Positions 20,163 to 28,879 of a DNA stretch of 64,000 nt are shown here, piece after piece. Under the pieces are notes generated by a model. It saw only the letters and a list, made by a program, of their open reading frames with translations, had not been told where the DNA came from and did not search any database. Source of the DNA: Anthracocystis setariae (Eukaryota > Basidiomycota > Ustilaginomycetes > Ustilaginales > Ustilaginaceae); NCBI GenBank assembly GCA_928724745.1, contig CAKMXJ010000021.1:62001-126000 (forward strand). Reading direction: 5' to 3'. The position numbers and the translations under genes were made by a program. Each line of letters starts with the position of its first letter. Positions within the stretch are counted from its first letter, which is position 1.

Positions 20163-21989
20163 ATGTCAAGTCCGAATCAAAGATCGTCACGAGCAGAGGC
20201 TTCGTCCTCGTCAAACCAAGCTGGCAGGTCTCCACGCAGCCAAGGTTTGCTCATCGATGGCAACCTCATCAACAACGACACCGCTGCTGCCAGTGCCCTT
20301 TCAGACTTCATCCGCACCTCGACCAATGAGCCGATCAGCAGGCCATCTTCAGCCGCAAGTATGCGCATTCGCGTCGACAAGCCTTCCAGTGAAGCCATCA
20401 GTGGGCGAGCTCTGTATACACACGTTCCTACGGGCTTCGAGGAGGATCCCTTGCTACATTCGTACGACTCGGACGATCAGCGTTCTGGCTTACATCGATC
20501 GTCTCCCTCCAAATCGCATCGCAACGGTCTCAGCAACGGCAGTGCAAACGGGCATGCTTCCTACGCATCAGGTCGCTCGGTGCAAGACAGTATCACCAGC
20601 ACTTTTGCACGCAGAGGAGGTGCGCCACCCTATCGACGACCCACACTGTACTCTCGAGCACGCCTTTTCATCACACAATCCATAGCCAACATGCTCTCGT
20701 CCGTCTTCCTGCTGCTCGTCATCGTTTGGGCGCTTTCGGTTCGTCTTTTGACGGCGATCCCAAAACTCTTTGCACCGACCCTAGCAGAGCAGAAGGAGTG
20801 GGACGACCCAAAACGTTGGTCCAAAGAGAAGCTCGTCAAAGATGTCCGCTACTACGCTCAAACCTGTGGCTTTGAGATCATCAACGAAACCGTAGAGACT
20901 CAAGATGGCTACTATCTGCGTATGAATCGTATCATCGATCCGCAGACCACGCACAAGAAGCACTCGGATGGCCGAGGAGGCTTCCCGGTTCTCATCATGC
21001 ACGGTCTCTTCCAGTCCAGCGGTTCCTTTGTGACCTCTGAGGAGCGATCTCTTGCCTTCTGGCTCGCCCGCCACGGCGGCTACCAGGTCTTCCTCGGCAA
21101 CAATCGCGGCGTATTCGACATGGGTCATCGCAAGTACAAGCGCAGCGACCCACGTTTCTGGGACTACAACATCCGCGAGCTCGCCATCTACGATCTGCCC
21201 GCCATGGTCGACTACATCCGTAAAGAGACGGGTTATGATCGCATCGCCTACATCGGCCATTCGCAGGGCAACGGTACCATGTTCATCTCGCTCTCCAAGG
21301 GCATGGTTCCCGAGCTTGGCGAGAAGCTCAGCTACTTTGGGGCGCTTGCTCCTGCCGTGTACGCTGGACCGTTGACGTCTTGCTTCCCATTCACCACGCT
21401 GGGGCAGCTCGAGTGGTCCAAGTGGAAGCGCTTCTTTGGTGTGCTGGACTTCATCCCCCTGATGAAGATCTCTTACGACTGGACACCGGCGTATCCGTAT
21501 GCATTGCTGGGTTACCAGATGTTTGCGTTCCTGTTCGCATGGACCGATGCCAATTGGCTTCTCAGGCGCAAGGCAAAGATGTTCCGCTTCACGCCACAGC
21601 CCGTGTCGTCGGCTTCGATCTATTGGTGGGCAGGCAAGGACGGATTTGCTTCGCGCGGATGTGTGCTGGATCCAAGCCTGGAGCAGTGGTGGGATGAGAA
21701 TTTCCCGCCGCTTTCGATCTATAGCGGTGGTATGGACTTCCTCGTGCTGACGGACCCGCTGATCGAAAGGATCGAACAGAGGGAGAAGAACGTCAAGCTG
21801 CTCAGATTCAAGAGGCAGGATGAGGCGGAACATTGCGATCATTTTTGGGCCGCAGATGCAGTCGAATGGTGTTTCCGCGATTTATTGGAGGATATCGAAA
21901 AGACTAGACCCAGGTATCCGGAGGAGATCGAGGAGGAACAGAAGAAGGGCGAGCACAAGGAGGGGAACAGTCTCGTCGATGTTCAGTAG
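20163..21989 (+). CDS. Membrane-anchored steryl ester hydrolase-like lipase (Yeh/Tgl1 family)
   Basis: 608 aa. A disordered, Ser-rich cytosolic N-terminus of ~160 residues precedes one membrane helix (~177-198), then an acid-lipase/steryl-ester-hydrolase alpha/beta fold starting with the family's N-terminal motif (YYAQTCGFEIINETVETQDGY). The oxyanion region reads LIMHGLFQSSGSF. The nucleophile is Ser367 in YIGHSQGNG. The likely catalytic Asp is in SGGMDFLVLTDP and the His in AEHCDHFW. Yeast Yeh1, Yeh2 and Tgl1 hydrolyse sterol esters and triacylglycerol at lipid droplets or the plasma membrane; this protein has the same layout. Which of these it matches cannot be fixed here. The C-terminus is Glu/Lys-rich. 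It is convergent with SEC63, 257 bp away. Confidence 0.88.
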   Translation: MSSPNQRSSRAEASSSSNQAGRSPRSQGLLIDGNLINNDTAAASALSDFIRTSTNEPISRPSSAASMRIRVDKPSSEAISGRALYTHVPTGFEEDPLLHSYDSDDQRSGLHRSSPSKSHRNGLSNGSANGHASYASGRSVQDSITSTFARRGGAPPYRRPTLYSRARLFITQSIANMLSSVFLLLVIVWALSVRLLTAIPKLFAPTLAEQKEWDDPKRWSKEKLVKDVRYYAQTCGFEIINETVETQDGYYLRMNRIIDPQTTHKKHSDGRGGFPVLIMHGLFQSSGSFVTSEERSLAFWLARHGGYQVFLGNNRGVFDMGHRKYKRSDPRFWDYNIRELAIYDLPAMVDYIRKETGYDRIAYIGHSQGNGTMFISLSKGMVPELGEKLSYFGALAPAVYAGPLTSCFPFTTLGQLEWSKWKRFFGVLDFIPLMKISYDWTPAYPYALLGYQMFAFLFAWTDANWLLRRKAKMFRFTPQPVSSASIYWWAGKDGFASRGCVLDPSLEQWWDENFPPLSIYSGGMDFLVLTDPLIERIEQREKNVKLLRFKRQDEAEHCDHFWAADAVEWCFRDLLEDIEKTRPRYPEEIEEEQKKGEHKEGNSLVDVQ

Positions 21990-22246
21990 AGTGATTAGAA
22001 GGCAGCAATCCACAGCATAGTAGAGCTGAAACGAAATCTGAACCCTTCCATCTTCGCTCTGTCGCTTTCGACTGTGCCATTCTCACATTCAAAATTCTTG
22101 ATCCCAGGTTATTATAGGATGGTGCACATGTGTGGTGGATGCTGATGAAAGAATGAATTTTTGTGTATGATTGCAGCGAGAATGATGCGAGTGGTTGAGA
22201 GCTAAGGTAGGGGAGAGGTGGATGAGGCGATGGGCCGAATGGGGGT

Positions 22247-24310
22247 TTAGTCCGAGTCCGAGTCAGTATCGCTATCACTCTCATCCTCCTCCTCTTCTTC
22301 CTCCTCCTCGTCTGTGCCGCTCTCATCATCGTCTTGTTCAGAGTCTCTCCTACTGGGCTTGACCTTCTGACCCTTCATGAGTGCCATCTGACCGGCGAGG
22401 CTGTCTTCCTCGGGTTCACTGATCTCATCCTCCTGATCGTGCATGTCGAGAACACTTGCGTCGTCGACCTTCAACTTGACCATCCTACTCGCGTCGGAGC
22501 CGAGGAACGAATCCGACTTGAGGATCGCCTGGAACGTATACAACCCAGGCTGGGGAGGCGCTTGGAACTGGACCGAATAGGTACGAATTTGATCCGCACC
22601 GATATCGCTAACCTTGGTAGGTTGAACAATGACGCGGTCGAGCTTCTGATCACCGATCATGACCCACCAACTAGGCTTGCGTTCGTCCCACAGATAAGGT
22701 GCGCGTGCAAACCCAATCGGCTGCTTGCCATCCTCCTTGTCACCTCCACCTGCCCCATCTTTACCCTTCTTGCTGTCGAGCTCCTCGTCATCCGGACGAA
22801 CCGAGCTCTCCTCATCAATGCGCTTAGCATCAAGTCTTCTCCCATCCCTCAACAACGACCCATCCTTCTTGGGCGGAAGCAGTCGAAGCTTGACCACAAA
22901 CTGCACAATCGCACCAGTCGTCACCAACCTCTCGCCGGAAACCTTGAAGAACGCATCGACCAACTCCAATCGAGGCCACGTACTGACCACATTCACCATC
23001 TCGTCATACTGCTTAGCACCCACGCCCGCATCCAGAAGCACCTTCTTTCTCTCTGCATCGGGCACCTTCCAGAACCCCTGAACTCCGAGCTTAGCCAGAC
23101 TGTTGGAACCCTGCAACTTGTGAGCCAATTCGTCGGTCATGTGAGGCAACTGCAACAATTCGGCCAACGAGAGATGCTGCATCGGCACCGCCTGAACCAT
23201 GCACTGGGTGATCTGCATCAACATCGTAGTCGTCTGCAGCCAGTTGTGAGCGAGCGAGATGGACATGAGCGCATTGAGCAACTGCACCGCCTTGGCGGCG
23301 TACCTGAGCTTATCCTGCTCGAGACGCTTGTTGCCGCTGTCGATGCGAAGAGTGTGTGCATACAGCAGAACGAGCGCCTTGCGAACCGAAGCATTCTTGA
23401 ACGTAGGGATCAGATGCCATTCCGGACCAAAGCTCTCGAACCGTTTACGAACCGCCGCTTCGAGCTTGGCGAGTGCGGCCTCATCGCGGTGGTTGGAGCC
23501 TTGCTTATCGAGCTTGGCGTCCGAAAACTCATCCGAGATGGAGAGGAGTGCAAAGATGCGAGAAGCGTTGGTGTCGTCTCGCAGGTGCTGGAAGTAAGTC
23601 TGGGCGGTGGAATTGACGATGCCGTCCTTGGTCTTGGAGCGAGAGCCGTACCACCACCTAGCGACGAGGAAAGGCAGACCGACACCGAGGACGATGGCGT
23701 ACATGCCGAGCACATAGATGTTGTTCTGGCTTTCGATCACCCAGCGAGGCAGCGCAATGCCCATGGACATCTCCTGCTTTCCATCCGGATGACCATAGAG
23801 CTCAAAGTTCTTGCGAATCGTCTCGTCGGTCAATGCCTTGTACGCCTTGGTGAGTTCAACAAACTGGCTCTCAACCTCCTCCTTGGTCTGATTGACACCC
23901 ACGACGACTTTGTCCGGATGGAATTTGACCGAGAGGCGCTTGTAGTGCTTCTTGATCTCCTTTTCCGAGGCGGAAGCGGCGATTCCGAGAATCTGGAACG
24001 GATCGTAGACCGCATGAACCGAATTGGCTGCCGTGTTGAGGATGAGCTGGAAGAGATAGGCGACGACTCCCCAGCCAGCGATCACAAACACAGCTTTGGG
24101 ACTGATCTGTGGATTGAGCAGCGAGCGCTTCTTGGCGGAGCGAATGAGCGCAATCTTTTGGCCTCGTGCATCCCAAGAACCTTTCTTGGTCGACTGGCTG
24201 CGCGAGGGAGCCAGCAGCGAGTATGTGAGCGGAACCAGAACGAGAAGCAGAAAGGTGAGGACAAAGGTGAGGAACTGTCCACCTTCCTCGTCGTACTTGT
24301 ACTCGGCCAT
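22247..24310 (-). CDS. SEC63: ER protein translocation subunit Sec63
   Basis: 687 aa. Membrane helices lie at about residues 12-32, 73-95 and 196-218, with a lumenal J-domain between the second and third (DPFQILGI... to FELYGHPDG) carrying the Hsp70-activating HPD at 131-133. The large cytosolic part is a Sec63/Brl domain (ELLQLPHM, KLGVQGFWKVPDAER, fibronectin-like strands near 550-610), and the end is a strongly acidic Asp/Glu/Ser tail. Sec63 recruits and activates the lumenal Hsp70 (Kar2/BiP) at the Sec61 channel for post-translational import. The Ser/Asp tail could be the CK2 target that binds Sec62 in yeast; that is inference. Length is close to yeast Sec63 (663). It is divergent to the PITH/CENP-T frame. 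Confidence 0.97.
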   Translation of the reverse strand: MAEYKYDEEGGQFLTFVLTFLLLVLVPLTYSLLAPSRSQSTKKGSWDARGQKIALIRSAKKRSLLNPQISPKAVFVIAGWGVVAYLFQLILNTAANSVHAVYDPFQILGIAASASEKEIKKHYKRLSVKFHPDKVVVGVNQTKEEVESQFVELTKAYKALTDETIRKNFELYGHPDGKQEMSMGIALPRWVIESQNNIYVLGMYAIVLGVGLPFLVARWWYGSRSKTKDGIVNSTAQTYFQHLRDDTNASRIFALLSISDEFSDAKLDKQGSNHRDEAALAKLEAAVRKRFESFGPEWHLIPTFKNASVRKALVLLYAHTLRIDSGNKRLEQDKLRYAAKAVQLLNALMSISLAHNWLQTTTMLMQITQCMVQAVPMQHLSLAELLQLPHMTDELAHKLQGSNSLAKLGVQGFWKVPDAERKKVLLDAGVGAKQYDEMVNVVSTWPRLELVDAFFKVSGERLVTTGAIVQFVVKLRLLPPKKDGSLLRDGRRLDAKRIDEESSVRPDDEELDSKKGKDGAGGGDKEDGKQPIGFARAPYLWDERKPSWWVMIGDQKLDRVIVQPTKVSDIGADQIRTYSVQFQAPPQPGLYTFQAILKSDSFLGSDASRMVKLKVDDASVLDMHDQEDEISEPEEDSLAGQMALMKGQKVKPSRRDSEQDDDESGTDEEEEEEEEDESDSDTDSDSD

Positions 24311-25229
24311 GTTGACGTGTCTCGCTCAAATGGCACACGAGGAGGTCGTTGGCGACGGTAGGAAGAGAAGAAAGCAAGAAAGAAAGAGAGGAGATGACGA
24401 AGCTGCGCAAGCGACCGTAGCAGCGATTAGGGGATCGTCGACGTCGTTGTCGTTGTCGTTGTCGTTATCGTCTTTGCCTCCGTCGCCGTCGCCGTCGTTG
24501 ATTCTTGAAGATGGGTCGAAGGGAGACAAGGGTGTGTGTTTTGGATCAAAGTAGTGAGAGGATTGCTGCAATGCATCCAGAAATGACGGCTCGTGCTGGC
24601 GAGTTGCGTGGAAGAACCGAAAGCGGTGGCTTTCTTTTTTTTTTGTCGGTGAGGTGGAAGGCACGCCGCATTTGTATTCAATCGCCTTTTTCCACTTTGA
24701 CAACTTGACAGCTTCAGTTCAAATTCCGAATACTGTACAGTACAAATGTCGACTTGAATCTTGAATTTGATTCGAGTCGAAAGCATTTCTTTAATGGCAA
24801 ATTTGTTCGCTCATGTCGATCCCACAATCTTGTGTTTGAAAATTGCAAGTTGGACCCTTTCTTCTTTGGATTAAATTCTTGCCAAATTGTACGCGCGGCT
24901 GCATTGCACTGACGCGTCGTGCAGCCAAAATGCTCAGTGTAGTATAGTAGTGTAGGATACAGTATAGAGTTGCGTACTGTTCGGTGAAGCCGAAGCATGA
25001 CTAACTAGAAAAATTACGTGCGAGATCAACATACTGTCACTGCTGCTGCTGCTGCATGTCACTCTGTTGCTATTCACATCGACTCAGCCTGGTCCATCTC
25101 CTTTCCGACACCACCACCATCATCATCATCACCCCTGGCCCCCATCTATCGGCTCGCTAATCCAAGGCAGCAGCAGCAGCAGCAGAAACAGCATAGACTC
25201 GATACACTGTTTGTCTACCAGGTATCACC
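24311..25229. other. Divergent intergenic region, 919 bp
   Basis: Between the starts of SEC63 and the PITH/CENP-T frame. It contains a 12-bp perfect palindrome (24731-24742), related TATAGTAG/ACAGTATAG words near 24940-24970, CTG and CAG triplet runs near 25036 and 25175, and GTC/GTT triplets near 24440. No gene is evident. Confidence 0.6.
24731..24742. promoter_or_regulatory. TACTGTACAGTA palindrome
   Basis: Perfect 12-bp palindrome in the SEC63 upstream region. The same TACAGTA/TACTGTA word recurs in other intergenic regions of the window, so it may be a regulatory word or a dispersed short repeat. Confidence 0.4.
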
Positions 25230-28200
25230 GTGGATGAGCCCATAAGCCATCCGTTTCAGCACGCCATCATGAGCTGCAACACCGCCAACACGGACCAAGA
25301 CAATCGCGACCCCGCCTCCACTTCTACCGGTCTATCTGGCGTCGATGGAGATGCCACCAGTCTCTTCCAATACATTGTACGCGACGAGGTATGGGGCGCA
25401 AACCTCGAACCGCCCGAGTCCGCCAAAAATGTCATCAAGCCATGGCATGAACGTCTTACCGCAGACCCCTCCACCCAGTCCAATGTCGACGATCAGCTCG
25501 CCATCACTGTTCCCTTCACCTGTCCCGTCCGACTCAAGTCCATCCTCATCAACACGGGCACCGGTGATTTCGCTCCCACTCGATGTCGCGCGTTTGTCAA
25601 CAGACCGCATGGAGTCGATTTCGATGATGTAGAGGCTGCCACCTCGCAAGACCATCCCGTCAACCTGAACCCTATGGCAGCTGCCGCTACGTTGGGTGGT
25701 GCTGGCAGCGGCAAGGCCCAAGCCGACTTTGCCTTGCTGCGCGGGCAAGAGGGCGTGGTCGAGTATCCAGTCAGTGTCGCTCGCTTCTCCCACACCAACT
25801 CGATCACCATTGTTCTTTCGCATTCCAATGCCACCACCCTCTCGCGCATCTTCTACCTCGGCTTCCGCGGCACCGCTCTCGTTCTCAAGAAAGAACCAGG
25901 CGAGAGACTCAACATCGGTGCCGCCAATTCGGCCGATCGTCCCGTCGATGGGCTCAAAGAGAAGCGTGGTGCAAGTCAAGGTCTCGCAGGCGGCAGCAGC
26001 AGAACAACTCCCACATCTTCCCCACGCTATGTTGTGAGCGATCGTCAAGCAGCACAAAGGATCGCCAATATGGCTGAGGGCGCTGAAGAGCAGCCTTCAG
26101 TCAGACGCTCACCACGGCACAACAAGACTTACAACGCCTCCCAAGCAAACGAGACAGAATCACCAGCGACAACTCCAACGCGCAAACGCAAAGCAAGAGC
26201 TTCTCTAGACGATCTCGACACCACCCCTCGTGCATCTAGAACTCCTGCCAATCCACCAGCAGCCTCACGCACTCCTCAGACCGCTCCTGCTCGCAGTCGT
26301 CCCTCGATGGCGCCACCTTCAACAACCATGGCGCACTCCTCCAGTAGCACAGACCGTCCCCAAACAGGCCCTGGACTCAACAACGACCCCTCTCGCAGAA
26401 GATCGCTCTCTCAACCTCCGCCCAACGATGTCCTCCTTCGTCAACTTCACCATTCTGCACGCACGCCCTCCAAACCCATCACCCCGGCGCGTCGAATCCT
26501 GGGCACACCCCGTGCTGGCGCGGCCTCCTCCTCCCGAACCCCTCAACAGGGCATCCATACTCCCGCTACCGACAAACGCCGTAAGCGAAACGATGCGTTA
26601 CTCGCAAGTGCCCAGCGCACCCGTGAGAAACGCGCTTCGTCCGCGCGCAAGAGTCTGCTCTGGGGCGGCGTGGCAGGTTGGGCCGGCGGAAGGGAGGAGA
26701 GTCCTATGGATCTTTTGAGGCGACTGGCCAGAGCGCCCGGGTTTGTGCCACCTCCAACTCCGAGTGAGGCCTCAATCTCCATGCCTCCGCCGGGGGCACG
26801 GTTGGGTCGCACGAGCACAGCTAGCACGGCGAGTGCCGCTTCATCGCGTCCAAGGAATAGCGTCGCGAGCACGTCCGCGAGGTCTTCGTTGGCACGCACC
26901 ATGCTCGTGCCAGGCGAATCGGTGCCTGGAGACCTTACCCGAGATAGCAACATGAGCGAGTCCATGGAAGCCGACGAGTCGCTCGGCTCCCTCGACGATC
27001 ACTCTCGCTCGCGTCTGTCAGATATGGGCATCCCCCGTCGAGCCTCGGGAGTCGGCATCGTGAGGGGAGGCATCTTTGCTGCCATGGCAGATAGGCCCAA
27101 GACTTCACGCGTGTCGACTGGCTCGCGGGTCTCGTTTGCCGACCAGCTCTCGCCCTCATCAATTCGCTTTGACGACATGTCCACCAGCCGCAGGGAAGAC
27201 GAGTTGGAACGCTCGCTTCAGCAGCAGGCTATGGTCTCGGCAAGCGGCATCGATTTGGCCACAGAAAGGGCCATTGCGAGGCTGGACGACTTGACCCGGC
27301 AGAGCTTCTTTTCCGAGGACGGTCGCCTTCACTTCGACGATGATGATGAGGAGGAGGAGGAGGAAGGTGACAGCTCGGAGGAAAGGAGGAGGAGGAGGAA
27401 GGGATTAGGACGCTCCATGTCGGAGCCGTTGGAGGGTGAGAGTTCGGTGGTCATTTACGATGATTCATTCGGAATGGGTGCGGGGACGGATGGGGAAGAC
27501 CAAGGGTCAGACTCCTTACCTCTGGACGTGCCTGATGCTGACGACGACTCCGATGAGGCGGCTCGTCGTGTGGATGACCGCTCCGTCTCTCACGACATTT
27601 CAGCTCGACTCGATGCATCTACCTCTGCTGACAGAGCCGGCGACGATTCGCGAGTCTCGCGCGTTTCTTTCGCGGAGGACTCGATCTCCTTCGCCGCTGA
27701 CGACGCCTATTCCTCGGACGAAGATGTCCAATACGGCCTGTCTGCACCTGAAGAAGAGGCCGACGACGATTCCGATGCGGGTGAAGACGAAGCCTCAACC
27801 CGACGCTTGGACCTGCTGGACCCGAAGGACCTCAACGCATTGCTCAAACGGCGAATTGTCAAGAAGCGCAAAGCGCGCGTCTCGCCCATCACCGGCGCTC
27901 CCGTCCCACCGCTACCCACCTCGGTCATGCGCGACATGTTCTCATCCTTCCTCACTCCCGCTTCCGCCGCTTCTTCGGGCTCGTCGCTCATTTCCGCCGG
28001 CTCCTCGAGCTCTTCGGCGAAGCGGGTGAAGCTCGACAATTCAGTGCTGGACGAATTGGACAGTGCGGCGCATGACTTTTTCAGCGATTTCGCACAGTCG
28101 CTGATGGCGCAAGCACGAACCAGGGTGGGGCGCAAATCTAGCGACGCTGGCATGTTGATAACGGATGCGGACGCGGTGGCGGTGCTGAAGAGACAGGGCA

Positions 28201-28418
28201 GGGTGACGGTGCGGAACGATACGAGCTCTGTGGCGCACAAGTTGCTACCGCGCGAGTTGACCGATCTGATGGAGTTGAACCGGTGGGCCAAAGTGGGAAG
28301 TGTACAGATGACTCTAGGTGGCATGGGAGGGCAAGGCAAGAGGCAGAGGAAGGGCGAGGAGAGTATCGCAGAAACGACTGCGCCAAGTGGCATGGCGGTG
28401 GAGGACGAAACCGTCTGA
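25230..28418 (+). CDS. CENPT: PITH domain plus CENP-T-like kinetochore protein in one frame
   Basis: A single uninterrupted frame of 1062 codons. Residues ~40-240 are a PITH domain (SLFQYIVRDEVWGANLE, DDQLAITVPFTCPVRLKSI, SITIVLSH, RIFYLGFRG), normally a ~200-residue stand-alone protein or the tail of thioredoxin-like proteins. The rest is disordered and Ser/Thr-Pro-rich, with acidic runs, and ends in a histone-fold-like region (~937-1030): LDELDSAAHDFFSDFAQSL, then ITDADAVAVLKRQGRVT and AHKLLPREL. This matches the CENP-T C-terminal pattern (RK-containing helix, E/D-D-V-x-x-L-x-x-RQG, LP-x-E). CENP-T links centromeric nucleosomes to the Ndc80 complex. The likely PITH start is 25230 or 25269. 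An internal ATG at 26070 in good context could start a separate 782-aa CENP-T. Fusion or two abutting genes: unresolved. Confidence 0.8.
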   Translation: MDEPISHPFQHAIMSCNTANTDQDNRDPASTSTGLSGVDGDATSLFQYIVRDEVWGANLEPPESAKNVIKPWHERLTADPSTQSNVDDQLAITVPFTCPVRLKSILINTGTGDFAPTRCRAFVNRPHGVDFDDVEAATSQDHPVNLNPMAAAATLGGAGSGKAQADFALLRGQEGVVEYPVSVARFSHTNSITIVLSHSNATTLSRIFYLGFRGTALVLKKEPGERLNIGAANSADRPVDGLKEKRGASQGLAGGSSRTTPTSSPRYVVSDRQAAQRIANMAEGAEEQPSVRRSPRHNKTYNASQANETESPATTPTRKRKARASLDDLDTTPRASRTPANPPAASRTPQTAPARSRPSMAPPSTTMAHSSSSTDRPQTGPGLNNDPSRRRSLSQPPPNDVLLRQLHHSARTPSKPITPARRILGTPRAGAASSSRTPQQGIHTPATDKRRKRNDALLASAQRTREKRASSARKSLLWGGVAGWAGGREESPMDLLRRLARAPGFVPPPTPSEASISMPPPGARLGRTSTASTASAASSRPRNSVASTSARSSLARTMLVPGESVPGDLTRDSNMSESMEADESLGSLDDHSRSRLSDMGIPRRASGVGIVRGGIFAAMADRPKTSRVSTGSRVSFADQLSPSSIRFDDMSTSRREDELERSLQQQAMVSASGIDLATERAIARLDDLTRQSFFSEDGRLHFDDDDEEEEEEGDSSEERRRRRKGLGRSMSEPLEGESSVVIYDDSFGMGAGTDGEDQGSDSLPLDVPDADDDSDEAARRVDDRSVSHDISARLDASTSADRAGDDSRVSRVSFAEDSISFAADDAYSSDEDVQYGLSAPEEEADDDSDAGEDEASTRRLDLLDPKDLNALLKRRIVKKRKARVSPITGAPVPPLPTSVMRDMFSSFLTPASAASSGSSLISAGSSSSSAKRVKLDNSVLDELDSAAHDFFSDFAQSLMAQARTRVGRKSSDAGMLITDADAVAVLKRQGRVTVRNDTSSVAHKLLPRELTDLMELNRWAKVGSVQMTLGGMGGQGKRQRKGEESIAETTAPSGMAVEDETV
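26070..26072 (+). promoter_or_regulatory. Candidate internal start codon for a separate CENP-T
   Basis: In-frame ATG (codon 281 of the long frame) with A at -3 and G at +4, immediately followed by AEGAEEQPSVRRSPRHNKTY, a plausible N-terminus. It lies after the last recognisable PITH strand. If used, CENP-T is 782 aa. Confidence 0.4.
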
Positions 28419-28879
28419 TTAATTTGGCCCGCGCAATGCATAATATCTTGACAACAGCCGTGGGAGGAGATGTGTGAGTACATGTGCGGGGAGTTGTGTG
28501 GGGGTCCTCGGGCCGCCGGGGGGGGGGGGGGGCGGAGACGGAGTCGTTGAATGTGGACTGGTTTTCATTTCCCACGCGCTCCCACCCGGTCAGACTGGGC
28601 GATGCCCGGCGTCGTAATCAAAGGAATGGTGGGGATGTGAGAAGCAAAGTTGGCGGTGTCAGCAAAGGGATGAAGTCACGCCATTGCGGGCGACGGCTAT
28701 GAGATGGGGTCTGGATCTTGAAATTTTCTGCTTGACAACACTGTGTTGAAAGCAGGCGTGCTCTCGCTTGCTATCAAAAGCATATATACCCGTCCCAGCT
28801 TCTCCTTTTCTCCCTGCGGTTTTTGTTTTTTTTTTGTTCACCGCAATCTGATCTTGGCCTCGACCCATCGTAAGCCAAG
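28419..28879. other. Intergenic, 461 bp, with poly-G and a TATA box
   Basis: Between two plus-strand genes. It holds a 15-bp G homopolymer (28518-28532), an AAAGCATATATACC TATA element about 95 bp before the next ATG, and a T-run just before the start. Confidence 0.7.
28783..28788 (+). promoter_or_regulatory. TATA box of the secreted-protein gene
   Basis: TATATA about 92-97 bp upstream of the ATG at 28880. Strong TATA elements are uncommon among the housekeeping genes here, which fits a regulated, highly expressed gene. Confidence 0.55.

Noticed and set aside
22334..24361. 675-codon open frame antisense to SEC63
   Set aside because: It mirrors SEC63 almost end to end, as happens when sense codons avoid TTA, CTA and TCA. 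It has no family motifs, while the SEC63 strand has all of them.
15518..25229. Possible secretory or lipid gene cluster (PMT2, lipase, SEC63)
   Set aside because: These are general housekeeping genes on alternating strands, with no biosynthetic core enzyme or dedicated regulator, so clustering is probably coincidental.
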